Assembly (NCBI GenBank): GCA_007844125.1
Contig: CM017570.1
Coordinates: forward strand, 52,582,609-52,646,608
DNA from: Sinonovacula constricta
Taxonomy: Eukaryota > Mollusca > Bivalvia > Cardiida > Solecurtidae
Reading direction: 5' to 3'
DNA: 64,000 nt
In this document: piece by piece, positions 13,650 through 28,000 of the stretch
Position numbering within the stretch: position 1 is the first letter of the stretch
Layout: every line of letters begins with the position of its first letter
Position numbers and translations under genes: made by a program
The notes under the pieces: generated by a model
What the model was told of the DNA's origin: nothing
Seen by the model: the letters and a program-made list of their open reading frames with translations, nothing else
The model's database searches: none

Positions 13650-13905
13650 TATTTCGGTTTGTTTTTATTTTGAATTATATCGCAGCTGCTAGTTACGATC
13701 ATTATAACAATGTCCAACTATTTGGCGGAGTAACTTCCCAGATAAACTGTCTGGAAAGAATAACCGTCGTACAGCAAAGCAACATAAAGATCTTCCAACA
13801 GTAGGTCCTTCGCCCGGAACGAAACTCGAACCACGCGGTGAGATGCTAAGCAGTCAAAAGAGATACAAGCCGGCTACTCTACCACTATTCCATGGGGGAC
13901 CCTAG
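13650..13905 (-). mobile_element. tRNA-derived SINE-like element
   Basis: Related to the copy at 10020-10250. It shares GTAGGTCCTTCGCC, CTCGAACCACGC-GTGAGA-GCTAAGCAGT, CTCTACCACTA and the distal GATCATTATAACAATGTCCA. The B box is damaged by a one-base loss (CTCGAACCACG). Confidence 0.7.
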
Positions 13906-14464
13906 CCCATTGAAAATGCCCTCTAGAAGTACCCCGCACATATATATAAATATATGCTATATTAACACTGCAATGTTTAAGTTCTAAATGAAAATCCCAC
14001 TGCGGGATTAAAAAGACGAACGCAGAAAAGGGGGGATTGATGACAAATCTTTGTGTTTTAATAGAAATCTTACAATAAATACATAACAAAAGGACATTAT
14101 CGTTGAATTCTGAATAAATCTTTGGCAAATACAACTTTAATTTGGACGTTTGCCATTATACTGTTGGCACAGCCGCCATTAAAGGCGTAGTGTTGATAAG
14201 AATGAGTTAATGGTATATTTCTCAAATTTTCCTCAAGAAATGCAACTATCACACTAAAATAATTGAAAAACTGCACTATTTAACTGACATTTAAGAATAT
14301 TTTATTCACATGAGTGGAAAATATATATTTTTAAGAAGACAGCGATCAGGTGATTTGTTGTCAGTCAACTGACATATTTTAAAATAGTTGATCAAGACAA
14401 ATGCTTTTGGAAAGAATTAAGATATCAAAAACAATAAAGAATTTTCTGAAAGAATAAAGACAAC

Positions 14465-15045
14465 AAAACCAGGGGACCACGATGGCCATTAATCGCTCAT
14501 CTAAGGACACAAGCTTTTAGTAGGCTCATATCTGGCGTCAAGTAATTAAGAGTTATTTATTCTAGTAATTAAGAGTTATTTATTCTAGAAATCTTTGGTG
14601 AAGATTGAATCATTATTGTGGCCATTGGCGGATAACATTTTCTAGACTTTTACGTAGTGACCTACTTCAAAAGATATATAAGATTTCATACTAGCAAACA
14701 TTCTGGCCAAGTTTGGTGAAGATTGGAGCCCAATTGTGGTCTATAGTATGTTCACAAACTTTTCTAAGATTTGACCTAGTACCCAGTTACAAACTGATTT
14801 AACATTTCATGCAGACAAACATTCTGACCAAGTTTGATGAAGTTTGATGAAGATTGTGCTTTCAATGTGGCCTCTACTGTGTTCACAAAGTGTTGGTATA
14901 TATGTAGTATTTACCACACCTGAGCCAAGAACGAACTCACCCAAGATTATATTCAGGCAAACATTCTGATCAAGTTGGGTGAAGATTGTCGATGACGAAT
15001 GATTTGTTTACCCTCGCCTTTCACCTAAAGACATTAAAACATTAA
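14465..15045 (+). mobile_element. Short, decayed copy of the ~140-bp mollusc repeat element
   Basis: It opens with GATGGCCATTAATCGCTCAT and AGGCTCATATCTGGCGTCAA, like the larger elements at 18411 and 60206. About 3-4 diverged internal units (GACCAAGTTTGATGAAG, TTCACAAACTTTTCTAAGAT) follow. The usual right end with CTCAGGTGAGCTAAAAA is missing. Confidence 0.7.
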
Positions 15046-15349
15046 GATTATAGTAACTGATTATCATTTTAGTATTTTAATGTCTGGGGGTGTGGGGTGT
15101 AGGTCCTTATATTATTAACTTTGCTTTTGATTTCTTAACATTATTATTATTATCCTTATATAAATTAGAGAATTGTTTCTGATCAAAATTAGATTCCGTA
15201 ACTTAAACAGCTATGTTATAAAAGTTGTGATCTGAATCACATCTTAAAAGATTATTATAAGAATCTGAAAGGTTAAAATGTATAACGATGTTGTGTTATA
15301 TATCGCAACTAATCAACCTATATTGGTCTATCACAGGCACTGGAATAAG

Positions 15350-15555
15350 ATTCCTATGATCATTGCAACATATACCAAACTATGAAAAGGCACAGGTATT
15401 TGACAAATCGATAGAAAATTAAGAACAGATATGTTATTAATCATTTTACGAAAATAGCAAAACCCGACAGTTCCCGTCTTGGAACGGTCAGTCGTCAATA
15501 TGGACCGATCGGGGTGCTTAAACCGGTTTTACAGAGCTCTTACCTCGCACTGATG
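15350..15555 (+). repeat. Dispersed repeat, copy 1
   Basis: Shares GCAACATATACCAAACT, GAAAAGGCACAG, ACCCGACAGTTCCCGTCTTG, GGTGCTTAAACCGGTTTTAC and AGAGCTCTTACCTCGCACT with the copy at 15960-16215 and, in part, with 34380-34545. No coding sequence. Confidence 0.75.
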
Positions 15556-15959
15556 GGTTTCTCAAATGCAAGTAACGAAAGGAAGACCGATCTATTTGAA
15601 TACAAAATGTCCAAGCGCTGATGTTTACTTTGATAAGTTATGACGAAAGTAGTGACGTCAGTGAAAATAATGTCCATAGTGTTTAGAAAAGAAAGGGGTA
15701 TTCTTTCGATTAGAAAAAAAAACTACACAAAAATGGTTGATTATAAGTAGAAATAACTTTTTGAATCAAGAATAAACATGGCCAAACAAGAATCATGTTT
15801 AAAGCATCATGTTCTTGTGAAGATGAAATTGAGGAACCAAAGTCCAATGTCCATCAAAGGAAATACACGTAACAATCGTTATAGGATGAATTAAATGACA
15901 ACATACATTACATGCACGGGGAGATTTTTTACGACCGCCACACTGCACAAGTAACATTG

Positions 15960-16215
15960 TTGTGATCATGAATAAGAATATATGACAAAGTCATATAAGC
16001 ACAGCAACATATACCAAACTCTGAAAAAGCACAGGACAGCGGTATTTTACATGAAAGCCAAGTGAAAAAAGTAAGAACAAATTTGTTATGAGTCATTTAA
16101 CGAAAAGAGCAAACCCGAACATCACCGCCTTGAAACGGCCAGTCGGCAATACGGACCGACTGATGTGCTTAAACCGGTTTTACAGAGCTCTAACCTCGCA
16201 CTTCCTGATGCGTTC
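15960..16215 (+). repeat. Dispersed repeat, copy 2
   Basis: Same family as 15350-15555, in the same orientation ~600 bp downstream: AATATATGACAAAGTCATAT, CAACATATACCAAACTCTGA and TGCTTAAACCGGTTTTACAG. The 67-codon frame here is inside the repeat and not credible. Confidence 0.75.
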
Positions 16216-16359
16216 CTCGGGAAGTTTAAAAATCCATATTAGATATCTTATGCTGTATATCTATCAATCCATAAAACCCATGTTTAAATAAACCCCTGTA
16301 TACTTTATCACAGTTTTGCAAACATTTAAGTGTTAGTTGTGGAATAGGCCGAGAGTGTT

Positions 16360-17560
<1,201 letters not shown>

Positions 17561-17564
17561 GATT

Positions 17565-18405
17565 TTTAAAAGGAGCCTGCGGAGTCGAGTTCTCTAACTT
17601 TCCTCGGCCCAAGTCCAAGATTCTTGGGCCATGGCCAGGGGCTGATCCGGACAGGCCACGCTAGGCTCCCTGATGATGACGTCGCCCAGGGATCGATATA
17701 TAAGATTAGGCTGTAAATGTGGTCTCTTGTGTGTTCACAAGTGTTTCCTAAAGTTTGACATTTTATCAGTTTTTGACCCCAGGTGACCCAATACAGTTTG
17801 CTAAAAATAGTTTCAGACAAGAAGATTTTCAATGTTTTACTATAAAGTAATGTATGGAAAATGGCCTGACTCCTGGCGGCCACGTTTATTTTTACCAATC
17901 AATTTTTTACCAATCTTGATAGAGGGCGACACAGGAAACTAGTATACTAAATATCAAGGCTCAGGATCTTGTAGCTTCTGAGAATAAAACTTTCAAAGTT
18001 TTGCTATATAGCCACTATGGACTATATAACCATATAGGAAAATGACCAATCAATTTTTCTTAACTTGTACAACAAATATTTAAAGCTATGATTCTTGCAG
18101 TTTTTGACAATGACAGTTTCAACGCTTTACAAGAAAACTTTTTATGGAAAATGACCAGGCCCCTGGCGGCCATGTTTTCTAATGAATGAAAAAAAGAACA
18201 CTCTTTATACAGGCCTCCTATGGAACATGTATACCAAAAATCAAAGCTCTAGCTCTTGTAGTTAGGGGCAAGAAAATGTTCAATGTTTAACTATATAGCC
18301 ATGTGTATAAAATGGTCAAGCACCATGTTTTTGATGGGTCAAATTTTCGTTCCCCTTGCCTACTAAAAGCTTTTGATGAAGTTGGTTGAATTTGGGACAG
18401 CTTGT
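17565..18405. repeat. Diverged ~150-bp dispersed repeat units
   Basis: Recurrent ATGGAAAATGGCC, CTCCTGGCGGCCACGTTT, ATATCAAGGCTCAGGATCTT and ATATAGCCA modules occur about three times. Copy 2 carries the same at 59370-60200. Noncoding. Confidence 0.65.
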
Positions 18406-20331
18406 TCAAACAAGAGGGCCATGAAGGTCCTTAATCGCTCACAGGATTTTAGTAAGCTCATATCTAGCATCAAGTAATTAAGAGTTATTTACTTTAGAAA
18501 TCTTTCCTGAAGAATTTTTCCAAGTAAACTACTGAATCCTCATGACTTACTTTAAAACATATGTAAGATTTCATACTAACAAACATGCTGGATTAGTTTG
18601 GTGAAGATTGGGTAATCAATGGGCCTCTTAAGTGTTTACACAAGTTTTTTTCTAAAACGTGACCTAATGACAGACTTTCTAACCCCACGTGACCCAAAAT
18701 ATACTCATCCAAGATTTTGATGCAGACAAACAATCTGATCAAGTTTGGTGAAGATTAGGCTATGAATGTGGCCTCTTGTGTGGTCACAAGCATTTTCTAA
18801 GATTTAACCTAGTGATCTTCTTTTTGACACCACGTGACCCAGTTATGAACTCATCCAAGATTTCATGAAGGTAAACATTATGATTAAGATTGGTGAAGAT
18901 TGGGCAATAAATGGGGCCTCTAGTGTGTTCACAAGCTTTTGCTAAGATTTGACTTAGTGACCTTATTTTGACCCCACGTGGCCCAATAATGAACTCCTCT
19001 AAGATTTCATGCAGACAAGCATTCTGATCAGGTTTGGTGAAGATTGGGCTATAAATGTGGTCTCTTGTGCGTTCACAAGCTTTTACTAAGATTTGACCTA
19101 CTGACCTACTTATTAACCCCACCTGACCCAGTTTTGTACACCTCCAGGATTTGATACAGGCAAACATTCTGATCAAGTTTGGTGAAGATTGGGCCATTAA
19201 AGGAGCCTCTAAGTTCACAAGGTTTTTCTAAGATTTGAACCTACTTTTTGAACCCACATGACCCAATAGCGAACTCATCCAAGATTTCATGTAGAGAAAC
19301 ATTCTGACCAAGTTTGATGAAAAATGGTCTTTAAATGTGGCCTCTAGTGTGTTCACAAGCTTTTTCTAACATTTGACCTAGTGACCTACCTTTTGACCCC
19401 AATTGACCCGGTTACGAACACTTCCAAGATTTTCTGCAGACAAATATTCTGACCAAGTTTGGTGAAGATTGGGCTATAAATGTGGTCTCTAGTGTGTTCA
19501 CAAGCTTTTTCACAGGTTTTACCTACTGACCTACTTATTGACCCCACGTGACCCAGTTATAAACGTCTCCAAGATTTCATGCAGGCAAACATTCTGTTCA
19601 AGTTTGGTGAAGATTGTGCCATATATTGGGCCGCAAGTGTGTTAAGAATGTTTTTCTAAAATTTGACCTAGTGACCTACTTTTTTACCCCACGTGACCCA
19701 ATAACGAACTCATCCAAGATTTCATGTAGACAAACATTCTGACCAAGATTGATGAAGAATGGCCTATAAATATGGCCTCTAGTGTGTTCACAAGCTTTTT
19801 CTAACATTTGACCTAGTGACCACTTTTTGACCCCAAGTGACCCGGTTACGAACTTTTCCAAGATTTCCTGCAGACAAATATTCTGACCAAGTTTGGTGAA
19901 GATTGGGCTATAAATGTGGTCTCTAGTGTGTTCATAAAACTTTTTCTAAGGTTTTACCTACTGACGTACTTATTGACCCCACGTGACCCAGCTATGAACC
20001 CCTCCAAGATTTCATGCAGGCAAACAGTCTGTTCAAGTTTGGTGAAGATTGGGCCATAAATGGGGCCTCTAGTGTATTCAGAAGGTTTTTCTAAGAATTG
20101 ACCTAGTAGCCTACTTTTTGAACCCACGTGATCCAGCTACGAACTCCTCTAAGATTTTATGCAGACAAACATTCTGACCAAGTTTGCTAAAGATTGGGCT
20201 ATAAAAGGTGGCCTCTAGTGTGTTCGCAAGCTTTTTCTAAGATTTGACCTATTGACCTTCTTTTTGAACCCGCGCGACCCAGTTACGAACTCCTCCTAGA
20301 CTTCATGCAGACAAACATTTTGACCAAGTTT

Positions 20332-21112
20332 CAATTCAATTCAATATTTAGTTTTATTTACCCTCGCCCTAACTATTGTTATAGGGCGAGCATTAATATA
20401 TAGAAGTTTAAAATAAAATATCACAGTTAGTTTTTATTTAATGGCGTGAGAGTTGCCTAATGCCAGGAAGGTTAAGAAAATTAAAAATTAAAAATATAAG
20501 GATAGTTATTGTATGGTTATGGATTTGACAATAGGCACCTACATAGAATATATGGATGTTCAAATTTTCTATGAGGTATATGTATGTTTGTGATGTATGT
20601 GTCATAAAAAATAATTTTGTAAAATTATAAGCTCTGCACTTCCTTTTCACCGTACATTTTTGTTTCAGTCCACCTAATTAACATAACATACTATAACTTG
20701 TTCGCCTCAACCAGGTTTAGGCACCCCAGTTGGCCCTCTTGCCGATTGACCGTTCCAAGGCGGTAACTGATGGTTTTTCTTTATGTGTGTTATGTCTCGT
20801 CTCTGTGTTTTTGTCACATTTGCATTTACCTTGTTTGCCTTTGTCTACTGGTAGATAAAATTTAAATATCTGTGAACATTTTTATAGGAACTTTTCTTAT
20901 TTACCTATTCATTGTAACACAATATAATATAGTGTAATACAGTGCCTCTTCTGGGACATATAATGGTGCTGAGAGCACCTCCTAAGTATACATAAAACAA
21001 TTTAAAAACCAAGAAATGAGTTTGTTTAAAATAAAATTTAAAAAAAAAAATTATATTGTTCTGTCCGATGCTTTTGGTGCCTTTTTAGGACCAGTTAAGA
21101 GTATTTTTAGTC
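20332..21112. mobile_element. Insertion inside the mollusc repeat element
   Basis: The unit TTGACCAAGTTT breaks at about 20331 and resumes as CTGACCAAGTTTGGTGAAG at about 21113. The inserted DNA begins CAATTCAATTCAATATTTAG, contains a small hairpin (CTCGCCCTAACTATTGTTATAGGGCGAG) and carries a dispersed repeat at 20700-20930 found reversed at 34545-34775. Confidence 0.65.
20700..20930 (+). repeat. Dispersed repeat, reverse partner of 34545-34775
   Basis: TTGCCGATTGACCGTTCCAA, TGTGTGTTATGTCTCGTC, CACATTTGCATTTACC and TTGCCTTTGTCTACTGGTAG match the complement of 34545-34775. Its edge also matches the 15350 and 15960 repeats. Confidence 0.7.
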
Positions 21113-21392
21113 TGACCAAGTTTGGTGAAGATTGGGCTATAAATGTCGTCTCTAGTGTGTTCACAAGCTTTTCCTTAAATTTGACCTAGTGACCTACTTT
21201 TTGACCCCAGGTGACCCAATAATGAACTCATCCAAGATTTCATGCAGACAAACATTCTGACCAAGTTTGATGAAAATTGGATAAAAACTGTGGCCTCTAG
21301 TGTGTTCACAAGCTAAAATGTTGACGACGGACGACGGACGACGCGGTATCACAAAAGCTCCCCTTGTGTACGTTGTGCTCAGGTGAGCTAAA

Positions 21393-22110
21393 AATGGTGT
21401 CCGACACGTGGACACTATATAGAAAATTAAAAGGCCAATTAAAAATCAACTAACCAGAATGTGCAGATGATGCGCACATTTACACTTGTTAGTAAAGCTT
21501 CCAACAAAGTATTATTGAATACCAACTGGCGTTTGCTGAGAAATAGGCTGGACAAAAATGGGTCTTATTAATCACATTACACTGAAATTAAAAGGAGCAA
21601 TAACTCAATAATCGTTGAAACAGAATGCGATGACAACAATGCGCATTTCACTGATTTGGTTAAACTTCCCATGAAGTTTGAATCAATTTAAAGCAGCGGT
21701 TCCTGAGATACAGCCCGAAAAAAATGGTTGAACAAACAAATTGTATTTTACATTATATAGAAAATGAAAAGGCCAATAGCTCTATGAAAAATCATTAAAC
21801 CAGAATATGCTGATAATATGCACATCTGCATTTATTAGCGAAGCTTTCTATAAAGTATCATTAAACTCCAATTGGGATTTGGTGAGAAATAGCCCGGACA
21901 CGAATGGTCCTATATCACATTATAACGAATTCAATATGGGCAAGAGCTCCATAAAAATAATCGGAATGTAGCCTCCTATAAAGTTTCATTAAATTCCAGC
22001 CAGCAGTTGCTGAAATGTTGCCCAGACAAAAGCTCGCCGGACCGACTGACTGACGGACAGAAGGACGGATGTTTGTACACTCCCCCAACAGTCTTCGGTG
22101 AGCATAATAA
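21393..22110. repeat. Diverged ~160-bp dispersed repeat units
   Basis: ATATAGAAAATTAAAAGGCC, AACCAGAATGTGCAGATGAT-GCGCACATTTACA and TTTGCTGAGAAATAG recur about four times, ending GACTGACTGACGGACAGAAG. Copy 2 keeps only the first part (62820-63050). Confidence 0.65.
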
Positions 22111-23070
22111 ATGTCTATGTGGCAGTCTTCATCATAAACCACTTGCCCAAAGACTGAAGCAAATAATTTCGGTTTCGGGCAAGTAAAAATTCCTAGACAC
22201 CAGCCTTAATGGGCAAGTACATTTTAAAGCGATTCTAATCCTATTACAATGCCCCATTTTGCAAAATTACACATTAAAATTCCCGAACAGCATTAACCAG
22301 TGCCTTTTACATTTACAGAAAAAGCTGCGACACAACAGTTTCCGTGCACAGTGTCTAAATCTTAGAAGCATTTTTTGTTTTGTCAAGAGAAAAGAAACAT
22401 GTGTTAATCACGCAGTATACTCTGTGCCTAATTACTGAGATTTTGTCGTCTTATGAGTTCATCAACCTTATAGTTAAAAATGTTGCCGGTTCATCTTACT
22501 TATTTTCTAATGGTAATCATAGTTGTCAATAGCTTTGTATTGTTTCAAGTTCTTGCAATACAGATTGTGATTGTTAACACATTTATTTGAACAACTGGAA
22601 ATAAATTATTTGTATTAATTTTATAATTTGTTTGAGATGACTTATCACGTGATTTAGGTAAATATTTTGGTAAAACTGTGTGTATTATATTCATGACAAG
22701 TTTGTTCGATAATTAGATTTATTTGAATAAAACAAAATCACTGTTTGTGCCAGAATTTATCTTTCAATAAGTTTGTTTGATAATGTGATTGTTAACGTCT
22801 TATATAAATAAAGTGAAATAACGTTTGTATTATTTTCATGAAATGCCAGAATTCTCGAAAATATGATTTAATAAAAAAGTGTACGTATTTATTATGCGAC
22901 TGTTACAATTATATGAATTGTTTGTGTGTTGAATTAGTTTAACAGCACTTCATGTGTATGATTTAAGTTTATTGTGATTGTCTCTATTTACTGACTTAGA
23001 TGATGTGGCCTACAAACACACAAATGACACATATGTTATAGATAATTGAATCAAATAACAAAATGTACCA
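22111..23070. other. Right part of duplication copy 1; no gene
   Basis: Collinear with 63060-64000. AT-rich and without a credible frame or RNA signature. Confidence 0.6.
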
Positions 23071-23706
23071 TTTTTGCTTCCAGCCAAGTTCTATCTGTCA
23101 CTTGGCTAAATTGTCGATATCCTAAAGCACATCAACCATTAGTCCAATTCCAACTCCTACTCCAAACTTTCCCAAACCAAACCAAACCGGACCCATGTGC
23201 TTCCATTTTTAAAACGACAATATACTAATAGAGTTACCGGCCCTTGGCATTTCGGTATCACTATACCAATATGCCTCATAAAGGAAGCACCCCACTTAGT
23301 AATCTGCGTTATACCGCCTAGCATATATGGTAGCTCTGTCTTTTGTTTCGTTTCGAAAAGGCAAGGCGTGTGCCATTTACTTTTAATTGTCGGATACATC
23401 CTAAAATGTTAAATATTATTTTATGTTAAATATTATTTATCTTATCTATTTTTCACCCTATTTAATCCTCGTCCAGCCTATATAGTGATCTTATCTGCAG
23501 CTCCTATCTTGTATAGTGTACTCATCTAATATTTGCTGCAACGTAGGAAACACATGTATTAGATATATACTTGTGACTTAAAAATCCACAAGCACATGTA
23601 TATGCTTAGGACGTGTATAATTGTTTGTGTGTGCGTGAGGGTGCGCGCGTGTGTGTATGCGTCTGTGTATGCGCGAGCGCGCATGTGTGCGTGCGTGTTG
23701 TACATG

Positions 23707-23740
<34 letters not shown>

Positions 23741-24520
23741 TGCATGTTTGCTTTTTTGCTTATTGTTTTACTTCTCTAAAATTCCCCCGCACTACCCTAT
23801 TAATATCTCATTACACGGGAGAATACCCCCGCCACTCAACCCATGTTATTTGTAGTGACTGTCGAAACATTGTGGTGTGACACCTATATAAGTTTTATAA
23901 TTTAGTGGGGTGATTCCATATACTCTTCATTGTGTAGATAATACGTTCGTAATTCGTACTCAAAACATTCGAACCATTGATATGCAGTGAAAGTCATATA
24001 CTTGTTATTGTAGATATTTTTAATTAATATAAGTCATTTTTTAAATGATAGACTGATTCTTTATTCTGTACGTGCTTTTTGATCTGTTAAGAAGTTATTT
24101 CTATTTGTGTTAACAACGTTGAATTTCTGTAATGCTAGACAACTTAACAAAGCGTGACTTAAATTACCAAATAAATTGTTAAATTTGGAGTGTACTATTT
24201 AGGTTGTGTATATCTTTTCAGCCTTTATTAACATCTTCAAAGATACAACAATTAAAAGGATCGACTGTCATCAAGTGGTTCTTTTTTCTTTGATACACGG
24301 TTAACTAGCTGTGGGCCAGCCCAAGACAGCATATTGTTTACACGTATACATCTCCCATTACAAATTAGGTCAATAAAATCTCAATAAAATCCTTTCTAAG
24401 CAAAGAGATAACGTCGACAAACTGGAGATTGACGAATCCTTATGCACCTGTCTGAATCAATAGTACACTTTTGTTATTGAAACGGAACAAGCGCATAATC
24501 TTACGTGCTTACATGCCTTA
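23071..24520. other. Unique sequence with a GT/GC/TA microsatellite; no gene
   Basis: An alternating purine-pyrimidine tract (GTGTGTGTATGCGTCTGTG, GCGCGAGCGCGCATGTGTGC) and (TA)n lie at about 23620-23740. Such tracts can adopt Z-DNA. The overlapping 70-80-codon frames at 23157-23412 show no domain. Confidence 0.55.
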
Positions 24521-27500
24521 CTTAAGGATGGTACCAGACAGTTTGCATATATTTCATACACGTACCAATGGATAGTTTTCCCATCAGTGAAGATCCCTTA
24601 TCTTGGCAGTCATCTTTGATGGCAACTTCAAGGGACTTTCAGATGAATTTTAGAGAAGCTAACATTTATTTTCTTGTAATTTCTTCATTTTTGGTCCAAT
24701 ATTAGAAAATATACACCTTAAAAAAGCTCTTGAAATTCCTGTTTTTAAAATATATAATTTTTTAAAATTGATAAATTCACAAAGAATTAATGCACAGAAA
24801 GAAATCAAACTAAAGGGTTATCCTCAAAGCAAAATGAACAGTGTATCTTTTTGGTTGCATTTCTTTTACCTTAAAAACTATCAAAAAATAGTTTTAATAT
24901 TTAAAATACTTCATAAAAGCTGTCAAATTTGATATAAAATTCAGTAAAATAAACTAAAAAATAAAAACACAGTGGTGAGTTTAGTACAGCACATATTTCC
25001 AGATTTCGGCCTGCATTAGCTTCTGCCTTCAAAGATGGCTGCCTTAAACTGTCTTATCAGTGCCTATGACATCACATGGAAACTATCTATATCTAACCAC
25101 CGCTTAGGGGAATTTGGTCATACTTTTTGCATAAACCCATACTTTAGTACATTACCTTTATTGTTAGACTGTACTAATCGCGAAAGACACTCTCTAAATG
25201 TTCAATCTTTCCAACTCTATAAAATTGCAATAGTGATCTCTGCTAAAAAAAGATATCCCCCTCAAAGCGGATTTACTGGATAATTATATAAAAGTAAGTG
25301 GTCAAGTAGTTTTTGTAAGTTTGAAAATAGCTCAGCAGCGTGGCTCGGATAGAAAACACATGTTTGCAATGACGAGTGGGGATTTATCATTGACTGTTCT
25401 CACAGATTTTTGACATTAATGAACAGCATTTTGCACATACAAGTCATACTTTAATCAAATTGTTATATGAGTTCAAACATTGTGCTGCAATAACATACCG
25501 ATATAATTAAAAATGAGACATTTATGGCTAGAAAATTAGTATGAAGCTTAATATTCTATTAATGCAACTTAGGTATGATTATACTTAATTTTCTAGTCTA
25601 ATATAGGTATCAAACATTGGTACTTATATGACAAGAAAGTTAAGTAAGACCATACCTACATGACTAGACGTTTTTACACAACTGAACAGGCTAGACTCAC
25701 ATAATTGTCAACCTGCTTTATTTCTCCAGTATAGAATGCAACAAAAGTAGTAAGCGGTGAGCTGTACTTAAGATCATATATTCGTTGGTGAGATATATGG
25801 GATTCAGATTCAGAATGCCCCTTTATATTATCAATTGTGAAATTGTCCGACAACAAATCCTCTACACTCTTGATACTCTCTGCATGTCTTACAAAACATA
25901 ACAATGCTCTTTTCTTTAAAATCTAGCCAACTAAACTCATTTGTTCATTTAGGACAAATCGATCTGTTCCGCTTTGTTTTGTCATACGGTTTTTAAGCAT
26001 CCTTACTCTTTCGTTTGGTATTGTCGATTTTTTTTTTCGGACGAAAAACCGAACTGAAATAAATTGCTCGACATTTTTTGTCTGCGCAAAGTGCCTTATG
26101 AACAAACCGTAGAATAGTCTGTTATCGTAATAATTGGGATCCCAACATTACAGTATTCGTGCTTTTGTATCACTCGCATGTTTATTAAAATACTATACAT
26201 AATAATAGGACAGTTCCGTTAACATTGGCAAATAAAAAGTTAAATGAAGAAATAAGCATTCGTATCCTTCTTAACAAAAAGTATTGCGACATTGGATATT
26301 TGACAAGTGCGTGGGGGGAAAAGCCTCGTTCTAAAAACACCAGCCAATGAGTGAACGTATGTCAAGGTTGTTTCTTAATATACCGCTAAATATAGCACAC
26401 GCTCGTTTCCCAATGAACTGTATCGACAAGCGGCAATAGTTTTGACCGAGTTTAACCATTATATTTTTTAACTTTTGATTTATTCATAGGCAGATTTTCG
26501 GCGAACTTTGTCCGATTTAGAACACGACAAGTCGGTCCAGCTAGCCTAGGACTTAGCTAGACCGGACCGCCGATCTACAAGTGAATGTCGTTCAGTCGGG
26601 CCTTAATGGCGAACACTGGTCTGACCAAACTGTCAGATACCCAAATGGGCAAGTGCCTGGGAAAAAGGGTGGAGATTGAAATGGTAATTACAAATAAAGA
26701 AAAGTATACAAGTTAATATATAGAAATCAGGCAATTTAGACCATAGACATGAAAAGAAAAATATAAAGAAAAATATAAAGAAAGTATCATTAAATCTCGT
26801 GGTCTAAGTTGTACCCAAATACTATCCAAAGCGTTGAATAGGGTTAGTGGGGTAATGAAAATTAGCACCGGTCAGCATTAGATCTAGTAATAATAAAGTG
26901 TTTTACCTTGTGAGTCCGATAGGTGATCTGGATTCGGTATCCAAGTAAATATACGCCAAGAAAGGCCTGCTTGAACACAACAAGGTAGCTGTTATAAAGG
27001 TGATCTAAATTTTCACTGCGTAGAACCGATAGGACCTTGGGTAATCGATAAACCTACACGATTATAATTCACGCACCGTTTAAATCAGGTAGAATAGGCG
27101 GAGTCATGGTGCGATGTGGGCGGGGTTAAACGTGTATCCAAATGTCTACGTCTACCCAAAAATTTGCAACAAAGGACGATAATGAATGTCCCGCAGGTAG
27201 TATCTGACAGTTTATCGTCATAAAATACACGTACACCTGGATTGGGGCATAATTTCTGCAAAAGTCCAACAAAAGACGATTTTAAACACAGTCTGAAGTG
27301 TAAGACAGCAGAAATCGTGAAATAAATCACTCTTCATGCCCATTTCTAAAACCATAAATAACCGTTGTGATTTCTGCCTAAAACTAGACATCGACGTAAG
27401 AGCGGATTACCCCTATGTTTTTTTAAAAATATGAGTCAAGTGTTTTTTCTTAATTTAAAAATAGCTAACTGTGCAGCGTGGCTTAGATAGGAAATGCCTA

Positions 27501-28000
27501 TTTGTAATGACGAGTGATGTGTCATGACTCACTCTTCACATAGATGTAGATTATCAATAATCAACATTTTGCGAGATCTTTCCAGGCAACAATAATTTGT
27601 TTTGTTCTTTAAGAGAAAAAAAAACTAACCCAAACAGTCAGTTATCACCTTAAATGATAAAATTAAACGGGTAAAACACAAACATTAGGATTGAAACAGC
27701 TACTCACAGAATATAACGACTGACCGAGATGTGAATGTATAGGCTATACAAAGCTTAAAATGGTGTTTAATTACGTATTATACTTTGTTAGAATGTCCAA
27801 TCTGTACATGGTGTCCCGTGTGACCACTAAATGACGTAAACCATTAAAGCGACTCACCATTCGATGAGGTACTGAGTAGAAAAACATGTCTGTTCCGTTT
27901 CAGCTTTGGTCGCAGTAGCAGGAAAGTTACATCACCCGCAGGTGCCCTCTGGTGTGCGTTTTCCACATCCGGGGCCCAACCGAAAGTTGGCATTTACATC
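24521..28000. other. Gene-free stretch with a dispersed repeat pair
   Basis: GCAGCGTGGCTCGGATAGAA with GCAATGACGAGTG (25330-25440) recurs as GCAGCGTGGCTTAGATAGGA with GTAATGACGAGTG (27472-27580). An 82-codon plus frame at 25035-25283, starting at an ATGGCTGCC context, and a 76-codon minus frame at 25674-25904 show no known domain. I cannot support either as a gene. Confidence 0.45.

Larger units (their letters stand above)
12790..16270. other. Insertion specific to duplication copy 1; no gene
   Basis: Copy 2 passes directly from GGCATAGACATTTTG to CCCATGTTTAAATAAACC (58165-58190), whereas copy 1 is interrupted here. The insert holds a SINE-like copy (13650-13905), a short mollusc repeat element (14465-15045) and two copies of another dispersed repeat (15350-15555 and 15960-16215). 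Confidence 0.7.
18411..21392 (+). mobile_element. Mollusc repeat element with ~140-bp internal tandem units (copy 1)
   Basis: Left end CAAGAGGGCCATGAAGG with TTAATCGCTCAC; right end GTTGTGCTCAGGTGAGCTAAAAA. In intact relatives CTCACCTGAG and CTCAGGTGAG form short terminal inverted repeats. Inside are many ~140-bp units with GGTGAAGATTGGGCTATAAA, GTGTGTTCACAAGCTTTTTC, TTGACCTAGTGACCTACTTT and GACCCCACGTGACCCA. Minus-strand frames such as 18784-19218 arise from this repetition and encode no recognisable domain. Interrupted at 20332-21112. Confidence 0.8.

Noticed and set aside
18784..19218. 144-codon minus frame, and the similar 142-codon frame at 61502-61930
   Set aside because: Made of tandem ~140-bp mollusc repeat units. 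Similar hypothetical proteins come from repeat-derived frames, and I see no domain or start context.
25035..25283. 82-codon plus frame starting at ATGGCTGCC
   Set aside because: A good start context alone; no domain, homologue or splice context that I can see.
25674..26105. Two adjacent minus-strand frames (76 and 60 codons) that might be parts of one gene
   Set aside because: No recognisable domain, no convincing splice sites between them, and repeats on both sides.
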